In this document: piece by piece, positions 32,479-36,711 of the stretch
Layout of the letters: each line of letters begins with the position of its first letter
Position numbering within the stretch: the first letter of the stretch is position 1
Source of the DNA: Rhizosphaericola sp047606825
Lineage (GTDB): Bacteria > Bacteroidota > Bacteroidia > Chitinophagales > Chitinophagaceae
Direction: 5' to 3'
Assembly (NCBI GenBank): GCA_047606825.1
Contig: JASGDY010000098.1
Location: 1 to 36,711 of the forward strand
DNA length: 36,711 nt
Position numbers and translations under genes: made by a program
Notes under the pieces: model-generated
The model's input: only the letters and a program-made list of their open reading frames with translations
Told to the model about the DNA's origin: nothing
Database searches by the model: none

Positions 32479-33285
32479 TTATTTTACCAATCGGTTGTCC
32501 TTAAAATAAAACCTGCGCACGAGCCTGTCGGCCCAAGCCGGGAAAAGTCTGTTGACCCACACGGTTTTCTTTCCTTGGATAGTCATCACAAGGGTTCGTT
32601 TCTTTTTTGCAATTGCGCTTAATATTTGACGTACACATTCCTCGGCACTCATCAGATTGCCTTCGTCCATCAGCGATTCGGCTTCCGGAATCGCGTCTTT
32701 GTTGAGTGCGACGTTTCTGATATTGGAACGTGTAAATCCTGGACATACCCACATGACATGAACCCCGGAGTCCAGCAATTCCGTCCGCAATGCTTCCATC
32801 CAGCCGTTGAGCGCAAATTTGGATGCGGAATATCCCGACCTTCCAGGAAGCCCCCTAAAACCAGCAATGGACGAAATCGCGACGATGATACCGTTTGACT
32901 CTTTGAGATAGGGCATGGCATATTTGGTACAGGCGACAGCGCCCCAAAAATTGATGTCCATTACCTTGCGCAAGGTGTCCAGTTCCGTTTCGTCAAACAA
33001 GGCACGCATGGATATTCCTGCATTGTTGATGAGGATGTCAATGCGGCTATATGTTTTCACGGTAAGTTCTATCAGCCGCTTGCAGTCCGCCTCGAAACGC
33101 AGGTCGGCACGGTGTATCATGAGATGCTGCTGGGAATACTGCATCTGCAAGGCATACAGCTTGTCATAATTGCGGCTACAGGTCGCCACGCGCGCGCCTT
33201 CCTGTATCAAGGCCTCAACAAAAGCCCTGCCGATACCTTCAGTACCGCCCGTGACCAGCACCACTTTGTTGCTAAAAAAACCCAT
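32479..33285 (-). CDS. SDR family oxidoreductase
   Basis: This is a 268 aa short-chain dehydrogenase from the ATG at 33285. The cofactor motif is VTGGTEGIGRAF near residues 11-22, then NNAGIS, ISSIAGFRGLPGRSGYSASKFAL with catalytic Ser, Tyr (GYSASK) and Lys. VCPGFTRSNIR and a basic C-terminal part (KKTVWVNRLFPAWADRLVRRF) follow, the latter often membrane-associated in DHRS7/YqjQ-like SDRs. An upstream ATG at 33393 is open, but the promoter element at 33302-33309 lies inside that extension, so 33285 is chosen. The substrate is unknown; a lipid or acyl group would suit the basic amphipathic tail. It is co-directional with the SAM hydrolase-family gene. Confidence 0.9.
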   Translation of the reverse strand: MGFFSNKVVLVTGGTEGIGRAFVEALIQEGARVATCSRNYDKLYALQMQYSQQHLMIHRADLRFEADCKRLIELTVKTYSRIDILINNAGISMRALFDETELDTLRKVMDINFWGAVACTKYAMPYLKESNGIIVAISSIAGFRGLPGRSGYSASKFALNGWMEALRTELLDSGVHVMWVCPGFTRSNIRNVALNKDAIPEAESLMDEGNLMSAEECVRQILSAIAKKKRTLVMTIQGKKTVWVNRLFPAWADRLVRRFYFKDNRLVK

Positions 33286-33301
33286 ACCTGTTAAATATCG
33301 G

Positions 33302-33309
33302 CAAAAATA
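33302..33309 (-). promoter_or_regulatory. -7 promoter element of the SDR operon
   Basis: The minus strand reads TATTTTTG (exact TAnnTTTG), ending 16 bases before the ATG at 33285. No -33 TTG is seen. Confidence 0.5.
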
Positions 33310-33375
33310 AACACTTCGCACCGCTTCCTCTTTTAAAACTTTGAAAAAAGCGGAAATAGTTTTTTGTACGAAAAC

Positions 33376-33405
33376 TTGTTTATTCCCTAACAATCCTTAC
33401 TTTTG
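33376..33405 (+). promoter_or_regulatory. Promoter of tRNA-Lys
   Basis: TTG (33376-33378), 19 bases, then TACTTTTG (33398-33405), 17 bases before the tRNA. A full match to the Bacteroidota consensus. Confidence 0.75.
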
Positions 33406-33422
33406 CACCCCCGAAAGGGAAT

Positions 33423-33495
33423 GATTCCGTAGCTCAGTTGGTAGAGCAATACACTTTTAATGTATGGGCCCTGGGTTCAAGTCCCAGCGGGATCA
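33423..33495 (+). tRNA. tRNA-Lys(TTT)
   Basis: A 73-base cloverleaf. The acceptor is GATTCCG/CGGGATC, the D arm is GCTC-AGTTGGTA-GAGC, the anticodon stem is ATACA/TGTAT with loop CTTTTAA, anticodon TTT, and the T arm is CTGGG-TTCAAGT-CCCAG. The 3' CCA is not encoded (ACA follows), unlike tRNA-Ala in this window. Its own promoter and terminator make it a single-gene unit. Confidence 0.96.
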
Positions 33496-33497
33496 CA

Positions 33498-33523
33498 GAA
33501 GGCGCAATTTCTTGCGCCTTTTC
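33498..33523 (+). terminator. Terminator of tRNA-Lys
   Basis: GGCGCAA (33501-33507) and TTGCGCC (33512-33518) pair around TTTC, followed by TTTTCTG, directly behind the tRNA. Confidence 0.85.
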
Positions 33524-33595
33524 TGCTTTTAATAGCCTAAAAACAGCGTTCAGAGCTAATTTTTAAATCATTTTTCATCATATCAGACCATAGTG

Positions 33596-33638
33596 ACTGG
33601 TGCCCAATCATTATGCGTAAATTAGGGCACCAGTTTTT
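33596..33638 (+). terminator. Orphan terminator-like hairpin
   Basis: A perfect 10-bp stem, ACTGGTGCCC (33596-33605) and GGGCACCAGT (33625-33634), with a 19-nt loop, then TTTTG. It lies about 75 bases past the tRNA terminator and 270 bases before the LacI gene. No gene ends here, so it may end a small RNA or be a back-up terminator. Confidence 0.5.
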
Positions 33639-33755
33639 GTAAAAAGCAACTGATTGATAGAGGTTTAAAGAACATTTTTTGTTCATTTAAAACGAGTCGG
33701 AAATAAACAAATAACATATTTACAATCAATTAAATATACACTTTTATAGTTAAGT

Positions 33756-33806
33756 GGGCAATTTTTTTACTTTTTTTCCTAAATGCACAACGGGCAATTT
33801 TTTTAC
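33756..33806 (+). repeat. 15-bp direct repeats upstream of the LacI gene
   Basis: GGGCAATTTTTTTAC occurs at 33756-33770 and again at 33792-33806, a 36-base spacing, in the leader region before the operator. Significance is unknown; the sequence is low in complexity. Confidence 0.4.
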
Positions 33807-33833
33807 CTGCCCTTTTCATTATTAAAAAATATT

Positions 33834-33865
33834 GGATATTTATTTAAACGTTTAAATAAATATCC
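33834..33865. promoter_or_regulatory. LacI-type operator, perfect 32-bp palindrome
   Basis: Bases 33834-33865 form an uninterrupted perfect palindrome centred on ACGT, with core TATTTAAACGTTTAAATA. The central AAACGTTT is typical of LacI/CcpA-type half-site symmetry with a CG centre. It lies directly before TACTTTAG (33866-33873), one mismatch from a -7 element, and 44 bases before the LacI ATG, so autoregulation is likely. The core recurs at 36083-36094. Confidence 0.8.
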
Positions 33866-33908
33866 TACTTTAGCACTTTCAAACAAACGATTGTTCGTAA
33901 TAAGTAAA

Positions 33909-34937
33909 ATGAAAAAGGTATCCCTCAAAGACGTAGCACAAAGAGCCAGCGTGTCAACCGCACTGGTTTCCTATGTTATTAACAATCGTTTGGAAGAGCG
34001 TATCAACAAAGAAACAGCTGAAAGGGTACGAAAAGCAGTAAGGGAGCTTGGTTACCAGCCTAACCGCATCGCTCAAAGCCTGAAATTACAAAGGACGTTG
34101 ACACTTGGCTTTATTGTCCCGGACATAGCCAATACTTTCTCTTCCTGCCTTGCCCGTCTTATAGAGGATGCTGCCAGCAAGAATCGGTACACGCTTTTGA
34201 TAGGGAGTTCTGATGAAAAAGAAGAAAAACAGCAGGCGTTGATAGACCTTTTCCTCAACAGGCAGGTGGACGGTCTAATCATCGGCGCCGCAGAGGGAAC
34301 CGAGCGGCAATTGGAAGCCTTACTCTTGAACAAGATGCCGGTAGTGCTGATCGACCGTTATTTTCCCAGTTTGCCAATAGATGGTACCATTATTGACAAT
34401 TACGGCGCATCCCTAAATGCCATAGAACATTTAATCAGGCAGGGACGTAAAAAAATAGCCATCGTAGCTTACGACACCCAAATGTTCCACTTGCAGGAAC
34501 GCGTGCGCGGATACCGGGATACCATGCATAAAAATCAATTGGCAGTTGACAACCAATGGATCGGAAAAGTAGCTACCGGACAAGCAGAAGTGCAAACACC
34601 GGAAATAATAGAACAGTTCTTTGCGGGGGACAATACTCCTGACGCTGTTTTTTTTATTAGCAACAGCTTGGCTGTTGCAGGATTGAAGAAATTGGTCGCA
34701 ATGAATATTTATATACCTGATCAGCTTGCCGTGGTGGCATTTGACGAAACAGAAGCCTTTGACCTATTTGACTCTCCGGTTACTTTTATTCGCCAGCCAC
34801 TGGATCTGCTTGCCCGCAATGCGGTTAACTGCATACTGAATCGCATACAGCACCCTGAAGGGGCTGTCCAGCTTAGGCAATTTCCCACGGAATTGGTCAT
34901 TCGGAAATCGTCCACCCCCTCAACTCGTACCGTTTAA
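33909..34937 (+). CDS. LacI family transcriptional regulator
   Basis: This is a 342 aa sugar-responsive repressor from the ATG at 33909. The HTH and hinge are textbook: VSLKDVAQRASVSTALVSYVINNRLEERINKETAERVRKAVRELGYQPN (residues 3-51). The periplasmic-binding-like effector domain follows (TLGFIVPDIANTFSSCLARLIEDAA, FLNRQVDGLIIGAAEG, and AFDETEAFDLFDSPVTFIRQPLDLLARNAV near the end). The frame is open upstream to 33783 but runs through the operator, so that start is rejected. It begins a co-directional set with fructokinase (26 bases downstream) and a sugar permease, and the same palindrome stands before both ends of the set. It probably responds to fructose or a fructose-containing sugar (inference from the kinase). 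Confidence 0.94.
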   Translation: MKKVSLKDVAQRASVSTALVSYVINNRLEERINKETAERVRKAVRELGYQPNRIAQSLKLQRTLTLGFIVPDIANTFSSCLARLIEDAASKNRYTLLIGSSDEKEEKQQALIDLFLNRQVDGLIIGAAEGTERQLEALLLNKMPVVLIDRYFPSLPIDGTIIDNYGASLNAIEHLIRQGRKKIAIVAYDTQMFHLQERVRGYRDTMHKNQLAVDNQWIGKVATGQAEVQTPEIIEQFFAGDNTPDAVFFISNSLAVAGLKKLVAMNIYIPDQLAVVAFDETEAFDLFDSPVTFIRQPLDLLARNAVNCILNRIQHPEGAVQLRQFPTELVIRKSSTPSTRTV

Positions 34938-34963
34938 TTCATAATGATTCTAAATATTCACAA

Positions 34964-35926
34964 ATGCCTACAAACAATGCAATGCCGCAAAACAAGATTG
35001 TCGTGAGCTACGGAGAGGTTCTCTGGGACATTTTTAAAGATGGGAAAAGAGCCGGAGGTGCTCCTTTTAACGCTGTTTACAACATGAAGAAAATGGGGCT
35101 CGACTCCTATATGATCAGCCGAGTCGGAGACGATGAATTGGGTGGCCATATCCTGCAAAAAATAAAAGCGTGGGGGATTCCTGTTGACAGTCTACAAATC
35201 GACCCCCAATATCCCACAGGGACGGTTATTGCCAACATTGGTGACAATAATGAAGCACAATACGACATTATCCGACCGGTGGCCTGGGATTTTATAACAT
35301 ACCGACCCGAGGATGCGGAACTGGTCAGCAGGTCGGCCGCGTTTGTCTTCGGCAGCCTGGCAACGCGTAACGAGGTTTCCCGGAACACCCTGTTGAAACT
35401 GGTAGAATATGCTTCCTATAAAGTTTTCGATATTAATCTCCGGGCACCGTTTATTGATATTAAAACAATAACGGAATTAATGGAGAAATCGGATCTGGTA
35501 AAAGTAAATAAGGCTGAACTACGGCAGGTGATTGCCTGGCTGGGCAGGGAATTTACTACGGAGGAAGACGCCATGAAGTTGTTAAGGGAAAAATACCATC
35601 TTAAAGAGGTGCTGGTAACCAAGGGCAGTAAAGGTGCGGTCTATCTGAACGATGATGGATTTTTCCGGTCCTCCGTCATTAAAGTGGATATCATGGATAC
35701 CGTCGGAAGTGGTGATTCTTTCCTGGCTGGTTTTCTTTCCGGTCGCATGCTTGAGCTGAATCCTAAAAACCAACCGCTCTATAATGCCTGTACCCTGGGT
35801 GCTTTCATTACGAACCATCGGGGAGCCTGTCCCGATTACACGCTGGAGGAATTTAATGCATTCAAAGAAAAGCATCCGGCTCATGTGGAAGTCGTGCAAA
35901 ATGAACAAGTAGCGACCTTCGGCTAG
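34964..35926 (+). CDS. PfkB family carbohydrate kinase, probable fructokinase
   Basis: This is a 320 aa sugar kinase. The ribokinase-fold N-terminus is VVSYGEVLWDIFKDGKRAGGAPFNAVYNMKKMG, with the GGAPFN sugar-binding turn at residues 31-36, the form seen in fructokinases. The C-terminal anion hole and base are in DTVGSGDSFLAGFL (245-258), with catalytic Asp251. VNKAELRQV and VTKGSKGAV are also family hallmarks. It would phosphorylate fructose with ATP to fructose 6-phosphate, the substrate of pgi elsewhere in the window. It follows the LacI gene by 26 bases and is likely in the same transcript. Exact sugar specificity is inferred only. Confidence 0.9.
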   Translation: MPTNNAMPQNKIVVSYGEVLWDIFKDGKRAGGAPFNAVYNMKKMGLDSYMISRVGDDELGGHILQKIKAWGIPVDSLQIDPQYPTGTVIANIGDNNEAQYDIIRPVAWDFITYRPEDAELVSRSAAFVFGSLATRNEVSRNTLLKLVEYASYKVFDINLRAPFIDIKTITELMEKSDLVKVNKAELRQVIAWLGREFTTEEDAMKLLREKYHLKEVLVTKGSKGAVYLNDDGFFRSSVIKVDIMDTVGSGDSFLAGFLSGRMLELNPKNQPLYNACTLGAFITNHRGACPDYTLEEFNAFKEKHPAHVEVVQNEQVATFG

Positions 35927-36082
35927 GCATTGATGTGAACGGCGTGGTACTTACTATTGTCTGATCAAAATAAAATAATGTATGAAGATACCCGCTTTCT
36001 GAAAACAGGCGGCCGTTTTCTTTCAGGAGGAAACGTGCAGCATAACAGCTGCGTGCGAATGTCTTTTTGTTTTCTACTGCCA

Positions 36083-36094
36083 TTAAACGTTTAA
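36083..36094. promoter_or_regulatory. Second LacI operator core before the permease gene
   Basis: TTAAACGTTTAA is a perfect 12-bp palindrome and equals the centre of the 32-bp operator at 33834-33865. It lies 39 bases before the permease reading frame, the expected place for control by the same regulator. Confidence 0.7.
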
Positions 36095-36132
36095 ATATAC
36101 TATTTACCCGTATCAGTCTTTAAACCAAGAAT

Positions 36133-36517
36133 TTGGAAAAAGTAAAATTCACGGAAAAGAAATACGTAGCCATATTATCTTTTGTGGTATCTCTTTTCTT
36201 CTTATGGGCTATTGCCATTACGATGGGGGATGTTCTGAATAAACATTTCCAGAGTGTATTGCATATTTCCAAATTCAGGTCCCGACTGGTACAGTTCTCG
36301 ATCTTCGGTGCTTATGCCGTGATGGGTATCGCTGCCGGATTGTTCATGAAAAAATACGGCTACAAAAAAGGGGGTGGTACTCGGTTTGTCCCTGTATGCA
36401 CTGGGGGTATTCTTGTTTATCCCGGCAGCCAACCAGTATTCTTTTAATTTTTTTAGGTTGGCCTTATTTGTTTTGGCTACCGGTCTGGCAACATTGGAAG
36501 CTACATGCAGTTTTTAA
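36133..36517 (+). pseudogene. Sugar (fucose-type) MFS permease, frameshifted and truncated
   Basis: The first frame, from a TTG at 36133, encodes EKKYVAILSFVVSLFFLWAI, AITMGDVLNKHFQSVLHISK and QFSIFGAYAVMGIAAGLFMK, the start of an FucP-like sugar:proton symporter. After KKYGYKK the frame continues one base on as GVVLGLSLYALGVFLFIPAA and NQYSFNFFRLALFVLATGLATLEAT. One G too many in the run of five G at 36370-36374 breaks the gene. The second frame stops at 36517, where about 300 further residues of the family are missing, and the IS1-type sequence begins at 36550. No ATG is available at the natural start. This is either a real pseudogene or sequence error near a contig end. Confidence 0.8.
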
Positions 36518-36549
36518 TATAGCCGCAGTTGCCTTATTCGGTATTGTTA

Positions 36550-36711
36550 AGTAAATATACTTTTTGTATATTTGCATCATGAAATGTGTGAAATGTAATT
36601 CAGAAAACAAGGTAAAACGTTGCTTACCCTTTACAAAACCGCGTTTTACCTTGTTTTCTGAATTACATTTCACACATTTCATGATGCAAATATACAAAAA
36701 GTATATTTACT
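36550..36711. repeat. Perfect 70-bp inverted repeat (fold-back) at the window end
   Basis: Bases 36550-36619 and 36642-36711 are exact reverse complements with a 22-base spacer. Each arm contains TATATTTG (a TAnnTTTG promoter element) and the beginning of an insA-like gene. The repeat ends exactly with the last base of the window. Confidence 0.95.
36620..36682 (-). mobile_element. Start of an IS1-family insA (partial)
   Basis: Read on the minus strand from the ATG at 36682, the frame gives MKCVKCNSENKVKRGFVKGK and Q, the zinc-finger start of an IS1-type InsA (KCxxC, then SEN and VKRGFVKGKQR). The reading is natural through the 22-base spacer and then turns into the fold-back. The plus-strand arm carries the same first 13-14 codons from 36579. 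The rest of the element is absent or beyond the window. Confidence 0.7.

Noticed and set aside
36364..36376. Programmed -1 frameshift at A AAA AAG in the permease
   Set aside because: The slippery heptamer is present, but the correct frame lies at +1, not -1, and the gene is truncated soon after. Mutation or error is simpler.

Overview
The window reads as chromosomal DNA of a Bacteroidota bacterium, most likely from the Chitinophagaceae/Sphingobacteriia side (inference). The main evidence is a short primary sigma factor without region 1.1, many promoters of the Bacteroidota type (-33 TTG and -7 TAnnTTTG), almost no Shine-Dalgarno sequences, an Mrp protein of Bacteroidota type, small DUF6728- and DUF5053-like proteins, and GH30, ROK and PfkB sugar genes. 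No species can be named from this sequence alone.

Region by region. 1-6.7 kb holds housekeeping genes: pgi (minus), rpoD, a polyprenyl diphosphate synthase and an APC-type amino acid permease (plus). 6.7-12.2 kb is a minus-strand cluster of three large TlpA/thioredoxin-fold envelope proteins. A decayed 3' fragment of a further copy lies inside the cluster, and a small outer-membrane beta-barrel protein ends it. 12.5-16.4 kb holds a TetR regulator, mrp/apbC and lepA, with a very long perfect inverted repeat between the convergent mrp and lepA.

16.5-23.1 kb is an accessory, AT-richer stretch. It starts with an IS1-type insB lacking insA and two gene remnants (a DUF3667-like zinc ribbon and a membrane-protein tail). 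It continues with an SDR plus flavin-dehydrogenase operon and a divergent HxlR regulator, an AraC-VOC pair, a gene-tail remnant, a GNAT acetyltransferase and a run of small hairpins. 23.2-27.5 kb returns to chromosomal genes: a class I aminotransferase, a ROK repressor and a divergent secreted GH30 glycosidase.

27.5-30.0 kb looks like a compact integrated element next to tRNA-Ala(GGC). It has a tyrosine integrase, a two-gene cassette (59 aa protein and DUF5053-like protein) with its own strong promoter, operator-like palindrome and terminator, and two nested pairs of inverted repeats around the cassette. I consider this the most unusual part of the window. 30.1-33.5 kb holds a DUF6728 protein, lpxB, a SAM hydrolase-family protein, an SDR and tRNA-Lys(TTT).

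33.8-36.5 kb is a sugar locus: a LacI regulator behind a perfect 32-bp palindromic operator, a fructokinase, and a sugar/fucose permease gene carrying the same operator core. The permease is frameshifted and cut short. The last 162 bases are a perfect 70-bp fold-back made of the start of an IS1-type insA. It may be two inverted IS ends or an assembly artefact at a contig end.
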